This document shows, piece after piece, positions 1-10,439 of a DNA stretch of 64,000 bases. Position numbers and translations under genes: made by a program. Below the pieces are notes generated by a model. The model searched no databases. It saw nothing but the letters and a program-made list of their open reading frames with translations, and had not been told where the DNA came from. The DNA lies in assembly GCA_024867545.1 (NCBI GenBank), contig JANFNE010000007.1, positions 744,001 through 808,000 on the forward strand. Direction: 5' to 3'. Numbering within the stretch: position 1 is the first letter of the stretch; each line of letters opens with the position of its first letter. The DNA is from Phytopythium helicoides. Taxonomy: Eukaryota; Oomycota; Peronosporomycetes; Pythiales; Pythiaceae.

Positions 1-1119
1 GCGAAAAAACCTGTGGAAAGTGATATGGTGCCGCAGAACCGGCGCGGGCATCTCAGCGATGGCGGAATAGCAACGAGGATGCAGGTGTGGATCCGGATAT
101 CATGCGCGGCTTCAAGTGGATGCCGATGCGCTGCATTCCACTGCTCGGCAGTGCACTGCTCGGCTTCGGCATGGAGGCATCGGCATGGAGGCAATGGAGC
201 TCTGCAGCAAGAGCTCGAAGCAAACATCTGCGGATGCAGGTCGAGTCGAGGGAGGGTGTTGCGTCGAGCTCTCGCCATGGTTTTACTGCGGGCTTGAAGC
301 TCAACGATGCAGAAACAAACGACGGCAACTCTTTCGGCAGAGGGGTCCACCGCCCGGCGCCATTATCAGATCGATGCAGACCGAGTTGACTGCGATCCGA
401 GCCGGCCTTGCCGTCGATGGACGCATTGCTGAGGTCACGTGGGCAAAGCCCCGACGACATCATCAGCCGATGCCACAGTCGTGTTTGCCCAACCGCGTGT
501 TGATGCGTGACGACGCGTGACGCAGCGGCCTTCGCGTTCCGCTGGTTGGCTCGAGCCTGCTGCTCACCTCTCCATGCCTGTCTGCCTGTTCACTCCGAGT
601 TGTTCACTCCCAGCATCGAGTCGATCGGTACTACTGCCCTTCAACTCGCCAAGCGGGTGGCTGCGAAGAGCTCCACCAGCCACACACGTCACAGATCAGA
701 CGTCCCGCTGAGAGTGTCCAAGTGAGCCCTCCGTGAAACCCCACAGTACCGCAGTCAATGACCGTTCTACCCGACCATAGTCGTCTTCGCGTCGTTTCGC
801 CAGCCCCCGCAATGGCTGCGACCGACGCGATCTTCCATGGAAGCGGCCAGCCCCATGCGCCCCCGTTGCTGCCCCAGCCTCCGAGATATTCGCGGCACAA
901 GTGTCGGGTGCCAGGGGTAGCGATCGGCGCGTGGAAGGAAAGAACAACAGGGCGGCGGCGAATCGACGGCGCACAGCAGTTGGTGTGAGCTGGCGCCAAG
1001 CTCCAGACGCCTCCCTAGATAGATTCGCCTCTGTCGCAGCGGTTGCGGGGGGCCGGTTGGTTCTACTCAGCCCCGCGTCACTTTCGCTTTCCAGCGATCT
1101 GGAGGCGACGGGTGTCGGC
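1..1119. other. Intergenic / 5' flank, no gene supported
   Basis: No convincing coding region was seen. All open frames are short, overlap each other on both strands and lack recognisable domains. Near 130-190 there are small imperfect direct duplications of CACTGCTCGGC- and GGCATGGAGGCA-type words. The right end holds the promoter of the FYVE gene. A gene lying mostly left of the window cannot be excluded. Confidence 0.5.
1078..1085 (+). promoter_or_regulatory. Inr-like core promoter motif
   Basis: TCACTTTC followed directly by GCTTTCC, 35 bases before the chosen ATG at 1120. Oomycete genes are known for an Inr of the TCAYTTYY type with a pyrimidine-rich flanking element, and this spacing fits a short 5' UTR. 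Confidence 0.5.
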
Positions 1120-4100
1120 ATGCCTCGCGCTGCTGCAGCAAGGCAGGAGGCGCTGCTCCGCCTCATTGCGGCAGACCCGTCGCTCGCAAAGAGCGTGGAC
1201 ACAGAGACACTCGAGGAACTCTCGAGGTCGAATGCCCAGTCCGGGTCAACCACTCGATCAGGTGGCTGCGCTGGCCGCCGAGCCTTACCCAAGTCAAGTC
1301 AGAAAGTGATGCTGTACTCCGATAGTGATGCTGGACAGGAGACTGGCCCGAAAACAGGACCAAGCACTTCCGTGGGAAAATCACGGCAACTCCGAGAGAG
1401 GAAAGCTTCTCGTGCGACGCCAGTTGTGCTACTAGATACACATGTGCTGAGTCGTGTTGCCAGGAGCGACACCAACCCAGAAGCCTCAGGTGTTCGACGA
1501 TTTGACTCAGCATCATCGATGGCATCGTCTGCTTCTTCTTCCTCAGCGTCGTCGTTGCCATCGCCTTCGACTCGATATGTCGGTGATCGGAATTCGTCCC
1601 AGGGAGGTCATAGCATGGCAATTCAAGGCATAGAAGCCAGCTCTCTTTCCCCCAACAAGCCTACGGTCAATCGTCTCGTGGACAAAACACAGGCGCAATC
1701 GCCACAAATCGAGCGTGGCTCATCCGAGGATAGTGAATGCGACAGCTCAAGCGCAGAGCTGACTTCGTCCATGTCCATGAGCGAGGCGTCCACGGATAAT
1801 CCAAGCATCCCTGCTTCCCGTATCGTTCTGGATCATCGATGTTTCGTAGATCGCAGCCAGTGGGTCCCTCATAGGTAAGAATACGCTAACTCTTTTGGAA
1901 GTGGTAGCTTGCTGGAAGTCGTCACTCACTGCTACTTCGCTTTGAAATGTTGTCAGAGCTCGAAAGTCGTGTTTTGTGTGTCAGCGTGAATTCTCAGTGC
2001 TTCGGAAGCGACATTCTTGCCGGATGTGCGGTGAAGTCATTTGCTCTCGGTGCTCAGTTTTCAAGCGTGTTGATCTACCGATCGTAGACACCAAACAACG
2101 CGTTTGTTCGTCATGCTTTGTTACATACCGCCGGCATCTAGATGAAGAAAACGAGCATCCATCTGCAAGCAACAACCAGGACGCAGCATTCCAGGAGATT
2201 CGAGAAAAATGTGAAACCTCAAAGAAATCATCGTTGTCGTCACCTGCGTACGTTCTCATCGACTCAGATATGCTCGCCTCAGTCTACAACAGCGATGCCA
2301 AGAATGACTTGGACCCAGGTCTAGAGACGAGAGTTCCACCAAAGCCGCTTTCGCCGTCTGGGGATCGATCCTATAAAACATCGCTGAGTGATACAACCTT
2401 GTCGTCGAATGCCTCAGTGTCATCCCTTATAAGTGACTGGACTTGGACGGACTCTTCATGTTCAATTATCGATCCAAGCTGTCTTACCCGCAGGCGCAGA
2501 CGAGGAGCTGGAGGCAGTCATTCGTGCCAAACAGCTCGAGCAAGAGGTCGAGGCGAGCCAGGAGCGCATCCGTCTACTTGAAGCTCAAATTGCCGATCAG
2601 GAGAACCAAAAGGATTTGCTCTCACTTGAGCAACAAACGCAACTCAAAGAGGCTCGTGCCACAATTCAATTGCTCCAGGAGCAACTTCGACGGCAGGAGC
2701 ACGTCGCACGCGAAGCAGCACACACGCGGGACTCGAATCTGCCTCAGAATCTTCAAAAGATGCGAATGACAGAGCTGCATGCCGACGCTGACTCTAATCA
2801 AGAGGATGATAGTGCTGCCCTGCGGAAGAGACTCAAGGTCTTGAGAGGCAGCTGCAGCAAGCAGGGATATCTGTCGCTGAGGTTATACCTTATGAAGTAG
2901 CCACGCAAAAAGTAACTGACATTTCAAGACGACTGCAGGAGCTGAGTGGAAGCCAGCCTGCTCCAGATAACAAACTGGCACAAGCTGCATTCAAGAAAGA
3001 GTATTTTTTGTTGGAGCAAGAGATGGAAAAGTATCACACAGCATTAATGCTCACAGATGAGTATATCGAAGAGCAACGGCGGAAGGAACGGGAATGGGAA
3101 GTCGCCAACTGCGAACCAAACAAGAACGCCGCAAAACTCCTATGGTCGGCAATTCCCGTTGACATCTCCCAGCTATCTGAGAGAGATCTAGTTCAACGGC
3201 CCACACCTAACGGTGCAGCCTTCCCTAGCGAGCTTGCGAAGCGTCTAAAGCGAACAAATGTTCTCCAGCTGCTTCGAGTGGACCCGAAAATCATCACAAA
3301 GATGCACCCGAGCGTAATTGAAGCATACCGAACGACTGGGTTGACTCTAGTTGAGCGTCGAGCTCTTCACCATGTTATGCAGGAGCCTTTCCGCGAGTGG
3401 TGTTCACAGAAACAAGCCGACGAGATGGCCCGACGCAAGTATGGATGGTACAATAAGCTGAAGGATGCTCTCGCATTAGCCATTGACGCGTTAGACAAAC
3501 ACCTGGGATCAAATCAGACGATTCCATCTGGCAGCCACTCTTGTGATTTGGGCTCGATGTGTCCTGTACTATCAGACAGAAAATCTCGTGGGCTGTATGA
3601 TTGTGGACTCGGGTTTCCGAGCGAGCCTCGATATTTTGAGTCCCAGATTATCAAGGGTGACCCTGACGGAGCTGGAAGCAAAGCCAAGAAAGAGGCAAAA
3701 CAGTATGCAAGTAATCTATCTGTCAACACACAGAAGCGACGACGTGAGCTCCAAATCCACTATGGCTCTCGAGGTGTGCGCGAAATCGCTCTGGCCCTTG
3801 GTGCACTTGAAGAATCCGATGAAATGCTTGACCGATTGCAGCATCTCGATGCTGCATTTCCCGCAGCTAAAGCAGCAGCATCTCCTACCGACTGCGCTGT
3901 GACTCCAGCTTGTGACTCGCTTATCTCCGTTATACGAGAGCTGCTAATCGTGTTGGCTAAGCGTGCAAACATCTCACTTACCGGAAAGCGAGACTTGGCG
4001 AGAGCCACACCAGACACTCGCTCAGCGATCGAAGTGATGTCTTCTGTTTCATGCACTGACTTTTGCCGGCTCGTATTGATCGACATTGCTGAGCTGTTTG

Positions 4101-4567
4101 ACAAAAATGGCAGTCCTTGGCCTGTCAGTCTGCATCCTCGCTTTCGGTCGGCGACAAATTTGCTTGATGACATATTGGCGAAAAACGAAGAGGCACAATT
4201 GCGCCTAGAGACTGCTGGTGCCACGGGGTTGAAGTCAAATGATCGCGCTAACCGAGTCAGGTGGAGCGAGCGCTTGGCTACCTCAACGACGGAGGCAGAA
4301 CCTGCTCAGGTTAGCGTAGAGCAATTGCTACGACCGCCTCTACCGGCTGTGCCAGCCACCAGCTCGGCACTTTTTGACGCTATTCGTACCCGTCGCCGTA
4401 ACGCCAAGAGTGAAAACCCCATCCACGCCACGAAATGTCAAGAGGAATTGCATACGACTTCCTCCAGCATCGACACAAGTCAAGCTGACCCGAATAGCCG
4501 GCCGTCGGATTTATTGGCTGCCATTCGCGCGAGGAAATCCAACCGCTCTTCTGAGCTGGGTGGATAG
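1120..4567 (+). CDS. FYVE zinc-finger, coiled-coil protein with tandem C-terminal WH2-like motifs
   Basis: Predicted endosomal PI3P-binding protein of about 1,100 residues. Exons are 1120-1874, 1957-2432 and 2494-4567. The intron at 1875-1956 joins the FYVE start (WVPHRARKSC) to the zinc-binding part (CxxC, RKRHSCRMCG, CSRC, CSSC), so the FYVE domain lies at about residues 246-310. The 61-base intron 2433-2493 restores frame into a long coiled coil. At about 2838 the frame must shift by one missing base, because a heptad-rich frame continues uninterrupted from 2840. An uncharacterised conserved-looking block follows (EAYRTTGLTLVERRAL, RKYGWYNKLKDAL). The C-terminus carries two similar motifs, ALFDAIRTRRR and DLLAAIRARK, that resemble WH2 actin-binding helices. 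Start 1120 is chosen for its Inr-like motif 35 bases upstream. FYVE assignment is secure; overall function is unknown. Confidence 0.85.
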
Positions 4568-4666
4568 TTTGAAAGCAAGAATCAAAACCACCACCTCTTT
4601 GTTTGTGTCGCTCTGGTCTGTAGAGGTTTTCGTCTCGAATGGAAGCAAATGCAAATGTCCATCTCG

Positions 4667-4672
4667 AATAAA
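4667..4672 (+). terminator. Poly(A) signal of the FYVE gene
   Basis: AATAAA 100 bases after the stop codon of the FYVE gene. Confidence 0.5.
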
Positions 4673-4810
4673 GTTTTCTTGATAATCCATATAAACGGAA
4701 ACAGAGACATCATAATGCATCCAGCAAATGCATTTGACTCTCTAATTCGCAGCCCCGCTAAATCTATCCACCCCAGAAGTTTGGTCTAATCACTCACACT
4801 AATCACACGT

Positions 4811-4817
4811 CTTTATT
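4811..4817 (-). terminator. Poly(A) signal of the PDZ gene
   Basis: AATAAAG on the minus strand, about 40 bases past the stop of the four-PDZ gene. The two convergent 3' ends are under 150 bases apart. Confidence 0.5.
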
Positions 4818-4853
4818 TTCTTTTCTGCCTGTTTTGCTACGTTTGAGCCGCCA

Positions 4854-7454
4854 TTACTGAACGACGAAGCTCATGTCGACTGGTTTGGGCTCGCGCTTTA
4901 GCAGCTCCATTGTCTGGCTCAATCGCAGGTCTTGTGTAGAGCGGCCGTTGAAAGATACAAGCCAGTCACCAGGCCTCAGCTGTGTCAATCCAGGCGAGTA
5001 GCCTTGCCCAGTGAGCCGCGAAACGACGATACGACCGTGCTTGCGCTTGAAGGTGATCCCGAGAGGGCCCTCACTCCAGCGCACACACAACTCTGGGGCT
5101 GGCATGTTCGCTGCAGCATCGCTCTGGAGATCGAAAGGCGCCGGTACAGGCTCAAAGTTGAGGTTAGCAGAGTCGTCGGAAAGCGAGTAGCCGTCGTTGA
5201 ACTGGTTGCGCATCCGCTCAGACTCGATGTATTGTCGACGGAGCTCTTGAAGTCTCGTCCGAGCATTGGAAATACCTTGACCCGGTGTGTATTCGGGTGG
5301 AGGAGGAAGAGGGAGTCCCATATCGAAAGACGGAGGTGGCGCACCACCAAACGGGTTCTGAGGATAATCAGTGGGCATAGATTCGCTGGAAATGCTGTAA
5401 ATGTCGCTTCGAGGGGACTGGAGAGCTGCAGGTGGAGCTGTGAAATCTGCTGACTCACCTGCCGTCAAAGGTGGCGCTAACGGGGGAGGGATCGACATAT
5501 CTCGTGAGCGGCCGGATTCGGTAAATACGTCCGTGTACATGGGTGGAGGCGGTAGCACAGGTGGCAGATCATCAAACGAGTCGATCGAAACGAGGGTCGG
5601 GTCGTCATCGTTCGATAAATCCGTGAATGCCGGAGGTGGCGATGCCGGGGTGCCTTGGTAGTCAAATGCCGAATAGGGTGGCGGTGGCGGTATATCGTCG
5701 CTAATCGGCGCAACGGCATCGCCGTCGATACTTGGGGTCTTGTGTCGCGGCGACGGGAAGTCATTAGCAAAATCGGACGGGTCAAAGCTACGCTGGCTTA
5801 TGCCACCCTCGGAAATAGCGTCACAGTCTGGAGGAGGCAATCCAAATGCGTTAGCCGCACTTGGACCTGCGTAGGATGCTGCGAAACTGCGCATTGGTCC
5901 ACCACGAGCACGCTCGAGCCTCGACCAGCTTGACACATCATCACCCTCAGAGCTATGAGAGCGCTGGATAGGAGCTCGATGACCACCCTCCTGCTGCTGT
6001 ACCCATTCTTCTCGCAGCCGACGGAACGACGGCACTGCGCCTCCCACCAGCTCTTCCTTCGGGCGTCGATTACGGTAACTGCTGCTACGCCTCTTCTGGA
6101 ACACTAACACGACAGGCTTCTTCACTGACTTCAGTAAATCGAAAGCTCCAGCAATGCCAAGAGCATCGACCTCCACACCTGCAATCCGAACAAATATATC
6201 GCCTGGAGCAACTTGGTCAAGCTGCGCGGGGTCACCCGCCCCAGTCAACCGTGACACGACAACGCGTCCTTTGCTTGAAGTGCGGATCTGGATACCAAGT
6301 GGGCCTTCTTTCCACAGCACAGTGTACTGCTGAGGCTCAAGCGGGGCTGGCAGTCCGTTTCGAGCACCCATTTCAAGTGATTGCGCTCGAATCTTCCCGC
6401 CAGTGCTGCTCGTGGAAGGGGATCCAACTCGCTCCTGCTTGGCACGGTAGAATCGCAGATACACTGGCTTTGCTGCCCGCATCATGAGCGTGACAGTGCT
6501 TTTGAAACCAATTTCTTCGGTCTTGAGTCCGTTGATGCAGATGAGGATGTCACCCGCCGAAATCTGCGCGACGGACGGCGTCGTACCAGTTCCGGTCACA
6601 GCCTTCACGGTCGGCAGCCCATTGCGCTGCTTCAGTTCGCAGCCGAGCGGCCCTTCGTCCCACACGACGTCATACTCATCGTCATCGTCCTGCACGTTCA
6701 CAGCATTGTTGACAGCGGTGCTGCTGTCGACTGCTTTGTCGCTACGGTTCGCAACCGCATCGTCCCCAAAACGCGACACTGCCTCATAGGACGTGCCCAC
6801 GGCGCGAGTCATGTCGACTGTCTTGGACGACGTCGTGGGCGATCCGCCGGCGGGGCCAGCCAGCGGACCCTGCACGACGGCAATCTCGGTAATCTTTAGC
6901 GGGCGGAACTCGAGGCTGACGGGGAACTGCGGGTCCTTGAGCTGCGCGATGACGTCGAGGAAGGGCGCGCCCTCGACAGAGGCGCCGTTAAGCGCTGTGA
7001 GCACGTCGCCTGCGCGCGCGTAGTGCAGCCCCGAGGCGGTTCCCTTCTTGTTGACGCGGCGGATGACCACGCGTCCGGCGGCGTCGGCCTTGAAGAGCAG
7101 CCCCAGCTGGCCGCCGCTCCAAGTGATCTCGTACGTGCTGTCGCTGTCGTCCGTGTCGTCGTCCGCGTCGTCGGCGAGCAGCAAATCCCCCGCGCTGGGC
7201 GCCGCGACCTCGGCCATGTCGATCGGCGCGGGCGGCGCGTCGTCGGCCAGCGCGGCGTTCTCGGCCATGGCCAGCGCCTGCAGCTTCTCGTACAGCGCCT
7301 TGGTGGACGCCTGCGAGGGCCGCAGCGCCGCGACCTCTTCCGTGCCGCCGCCCTCGGGCATGAGCGTGTGCATCTTGGCGAACTGGCGCTGCAGGAACTC
7401 GTCCGGCGTCAGCGACGCGTCCTCGAAGCCCGAGTCGCGCACGTCCGCCGACAT
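4854..7454 (-). CDS. Four-PDZ scaffold protein with PPxY motifs
   Basis: Intronless frame of 866 residues. Four PDZ domains share a W/V-x-x-GPLG or GQLG carboxylate-loop region: about residues 108-186, 262-340, 378-457 and 789-866. The last one ends exactly at the C-terminus. Between PDZ3 and PDZ4 is a long acidic/proline-rich linker with three PPxY-type motifs (PPPPPY, PPPPMY, PPPPEY), known in other proteins as ligands for WW domains such as those of Nedd4-type ubiquitin ligases. The N-terminus is acidic and shows no signal peptide or membrane segment, so a cytosolic scaffold at membranes is the likely role. The ATG at 7454 gives a plausible start. The partner proteins are unknown. Confidence 0.85.
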   Translation of the reverse strand: MSADVRDSGFEDASLTPDEFLQRQFAKMHTLMPEGGGTEEVAALRPSQASTKALYEKLQALAMAENAALADDAPPAPIDMAEVAAPSAGDLLLADDADDDTDDSDSTYEITWSGGQLGLLFKADAAGRVVIRRVNKKGTASGLHYARAGDVLTALNGASVEGAPFLDVIAQLKDPQFPVSLEFRPLKITEIAVVQGPLAGPAGGSPTTSSKTVDMTRAVGTSYEAVSRFGDDAVANRSDKAVDSSTAVNNAVNVQDDDDEYDVVWDEGPLGCELKQRNGLPTVKAVTGTGTTPSVAQISAGDILICINGLKTEEIGFKSTVTLMMRAAKPVYLRFYRAKQERVGSPSTSSTGGKIRAQSLEMGARNGLPAPLEPQQYTVLWKEGPLGIQIRTSSKGRVVVSRLTGAGDPAQLDQVAPGDIFVRIAGVEVDALGIAGAFDLLKSVKKPVVLVFQKRRSSSYRNRRPKEELVGGAVPSFRRLREEWVQQQEGGHRAPIQRSHSSEGDDVSSWSRLERARGGPMRSFAASYAGPSAANAFGLPPPDCDAISEGGISQRSFDPSDFANDFPSPRHKTPSIDGDAVAPISDDIPPPPPYSAFDYQGTPASPPPAFTDLSNDDDPTLVSIDSFDDLPPVLPPPPMYTDVFTESGRSRDMSIPPPLAPPLTAGESADFTAPPAALQSPRSDIYSISSESMPTDYPQNPFGGAPPPSFDMGLPLPPPPEYTPGQGISNARTRLQELRRQYIESERMRNQFNDGYSLSDDSANLNFEPVPAPFDLQSDAAANMPAPELCVRWSEGPLGITFKRKHGRIVVSRLTGQGYSPGLTQLRPGDWLVSFNGRSTQDLRLSQTMELLKREPKPVDMSFVVQ

Positions 7455-7870
7455 GCCGCGCTGCTGCCTGCCGCCGGGAGGGGCCGCCTGTCTCGAGGGG
7501 AAACGCGCAATGCGCCGGCGATGGGTGCGCGCCTGTCGCCGACGGGGAAACTGGGGAATAAGGCGGCCGGGCTCGCGTTCGTGCCGTCGTCATCGGGTTC
7601 GAAGGGAACCCGCGGCGTCGGGAGAGGCGCGATATCGGATACCGCAGGACCTGCCGAATGCGATAGAACGGGCTGGTAGCCGGTCCACATGCAGCGAGCT
7701 CAAGGCAGGCAGGCAGGCAGTCCGGTGGTGGCGTGGGGAGGTGGGTGGCCTCTACATGGGCAGCGATCGAGTGGGCTCGGCGCGTCTACCGCCGAGAACG
7801 ATCTGATAACTTCAAGACGCCCTACGCACTGCACAACTCTACACACACAGTCTCTCCGTATGATACTTGT
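7455..7870. other. Intergenic between PDZ gene 5' end and aspartic protease 3' end
   Basis: Holds the promoter of the minus-strand PDZ gene and the 3' end of the upstream protease gene, also minus strand. Open frames here are GC-driven shadows with no domain. Confidence 0.5.
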
Positions 7871-10289
7871 CTACAGCTCCTCGCCCTCGTAGGACGAGCC
7901 CCAGCGCCGCCAGTTGCTGCTGCTGCGCAGCTCCGACGGCTTGCCCACTCCGCTGCGCATCAGCTGGTTCGACTCGGCCGACACGATCGGCGGCGACAGG
8001 ATCGCGATGCTCGACGCGTCCGACACCGGCGACCGCGGAGAACTCATGAGCGAAAACTGCTGCTGGCTCTTCTGGTTCCGCTGCCGCGGGGTCTGCAGCA
8101 CGGGCGTCGCCGGGTCCGCGCGCTTCGGCCGCTCCAGCTGCACTTGCTTGTCCTTGCGCTGCCTCCTAGATGACCGCGAGTCCGTCGATTTCTTTCGAGA
8201 CCCTCGCGAGTTGGCCCGGGCTCTGGATGCTTGCGACCCCTGTGAGTTCGATCGCGACCTCGTCGATTGTGTCTGGATCGAAGGAGCACGCTTCGCCATC
8301 GGTGTGGTCACGTCGTGGTAGCCCGCCGGAGTATCGGTTGGGACCAGCGCAGCGTTGCGGCTAGATCCGCGTGAGGCTGTGCGAACTCGAGACCCTCGCG
8401 TCCCGTTAGCCTGCTTCTTTTCCTTGCGGCTGCTCATGAACCAGTAGCCCAACACTGCGATGCAGATGAGCACAACCACGACGCTTGCCAACACCACATA
8501 CATCCACCACAGCCAGAAGAAGCAGCCACTACCAAATGGCAGATACGTCGACCACGAGCTCTTCTCCTTGAGAGTGGTTGAAAAGCACGAGCACCAGTCA
8601 TCTGTGCTGTTCGCCGTATAAATCTTCTTCGTGGACGTCACGCCGTTCGGACAATTATCCGCGACCGCTAATCCAATCTAAACAATACAAAATGTTTGTA
8701 AACAAACTTGACGAGTTCGAGAAGAAGCCCGATCGAATCTTACCTTCTTGTTGGCGCGGTCATGAAAAGAGAAGAGCCCGTCCATAAACACGTCCCCAAG
8801 GACTGTTGCAGAAGTTTCAGAAATCCCAATTGCGCGGCACGGTGTGTCCGTGTCGGCGCCGTTCAACTCGGGTCTCCAATAGTATTCAGGTGGAATCTCC
8901 ACAGTAAAGTGTTCTGTCGTCGAGCTCGAGTCGCCTGACTGCATACCGAGCGTGACGTAGATGGATGGTAAATCGAGTAGCGCGGAGCTGTTTGACGTCG
9001 GATCACAGTAATCCTCGCAGCACGTGCTGTCATCGCTGAAGTAACTCGTGTCAAAGTCTGGGATAGCGTTCAGCGTAGCTGTCTTGATCTGCTCCATCAA
9101 TGCGTTGTAGACATCTGACGGAAAGCCCAAATTACTGGTTCCCGAGTCGATAAATGCCTAGGAAACACCCATGCAGAGTGAGAACGAGCTGAATGCTAGC
9201 AGTCACAAACAGACTTACCTCGGGTTCGTTGTAGCTGTCGCAAGACAGTCCGAGGCTTGTGCCATCATAGCCGATATCCGTGACGGTCACAACATACCAC
9301 GCCTCCTGCAAAAAAAGAAACACGGATGAACCCCGTCAGTCACGAAGGTGGAGGTAACAGTTGAAAGCAGCAGGCTTCTGTGCGCACATATGTGATTGGC
9401 GTGTAGAGCATCGTCCCAGTGTAGTAGGATTCACCGTCTGGGCCTTCACTACCACCAACCGTCATGTAGCCGGCGTGGAGCGTGTATGTATCGGAGTCCA
9501 GCATCAAGGCTTGCATGATACCACACAGCTGCATGCCGAACGAATTGTCGGCGTCGCTAGAATCCACTAACACTTCGTAGAACGAGGACACCGGGTCATC
9601 TGAAGGGGAGGCTAGCGCTTCATAGGCGAGACCTGTGATGCCGTCATAGGTCGAGCGATAGAACGACGACTGTTCTTCTATGACGAGGAACGTCTTGGTC
9701 ACCGAGCCAAACTCGTCCGAGGACCACTTATCTGTCATGAACTCGCCTCTGTGGAATCATAGAGTTTTCAGTCGGCATGCCAACTAATCCAACGCGTCAA
9801 AATGAGTCAGCAGACGTACTGTATAGTGGCACTGGCGTACGACAACGAGATGGCTGAGCCGCTCCCGCTGCTCGAGCAGGTGGACGAAGCGCTACACGAG
9901 TACCCGACCGATGCGCCATCACAGCAGCCCGAGCCCAGCACGGCATCGTTCGACGACCCTGTATCCGCGATGAGCCTGTACTCGTTCTACCGCCACACAA
10001 GATCATTACACTCCAGCCCTGCACGAGCACCACAACTCGCACATGAACGCACGCTGGAGCCGGACCCGGAGCTGTCCGCTGTGCCGATGGCCACGCTGAT
10101 GGTGTAGGCTGCGTCGATCCAAAGTTAGTCGACCCCCCTCCAATACTTCCATAGAACTACAGCCCAGCGCGCCGCACCGGTGCCAGAGTCGATGCCCGTG
10201 AGGTTGAGCGCGTACTGCGCGTTACCCGCGAGCGCCGAGCGTCCCGCGGCGCCAAGCAGCAGCCCCGCGGCGCGCAGCAGCAGCCTCAT
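7871..10289 (-). CDS. Membrane-anchored pepsin-type (A1) aspartic protease
   Basis: Seven exons give about 667 residues with no frame break: 10289-10178, 10108-10053, 9986-9820, 9748-9388, 9305-9219, 9157-8744 and 8677-7871. A signal peptide (MRLLLRAAGLLLGAAG) is followed by the first catalytic motif IADTGSSN (Asp about residue 64), the YDGITGLAY segment, and the second catalytic motif FIDSGTSN (Asp about residue 264). A transmembrane segment at about 451-478 leads into a basic, Ser/Arg-rich cytoplasmic tail of roughly 190 residues. This is the layout of BACE-like enzymes, so it is probably a type I secretory-pathway or surface protease. Introns are 61-82 bases, several with GTGCG donors. It is divergent from the SANTA-SANT gene with 150 bases between the start codons. 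Substrates are unknown. Confidence 0.9.
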
Positions 10290-10439
10290 GGCCGCTCTGA
10301 AGCAGCCGCGCAATGTCGGACTGACTCTGCCATCTGACTACTCCACGCCCCCCTCTCTTCTGTGGCGAGCCACTAAAAAGGGGGAATCGCTATCCCTTTC
10401 GAATTCAAAGCGCACTTTCCCGCCAGGATCGACCTGGTG
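10290..10439. promoter_or_regulatory. Short shared promoter region (protease / SANTA-SANT pair)
   Basis: Only 150 bases separate the two divergent start codons. On the plus side GCACTTTCC at 10412-10420 lies 20-28 bases before the ATG at 10440 and resembles an Inr. Confidence 0.45.

Noticed and set aside
13..725. Overlapping short frames at the left end, both strands
   Set aside because: None exceeds about 135 codons, they overlap in all frames and no family motif is visible.
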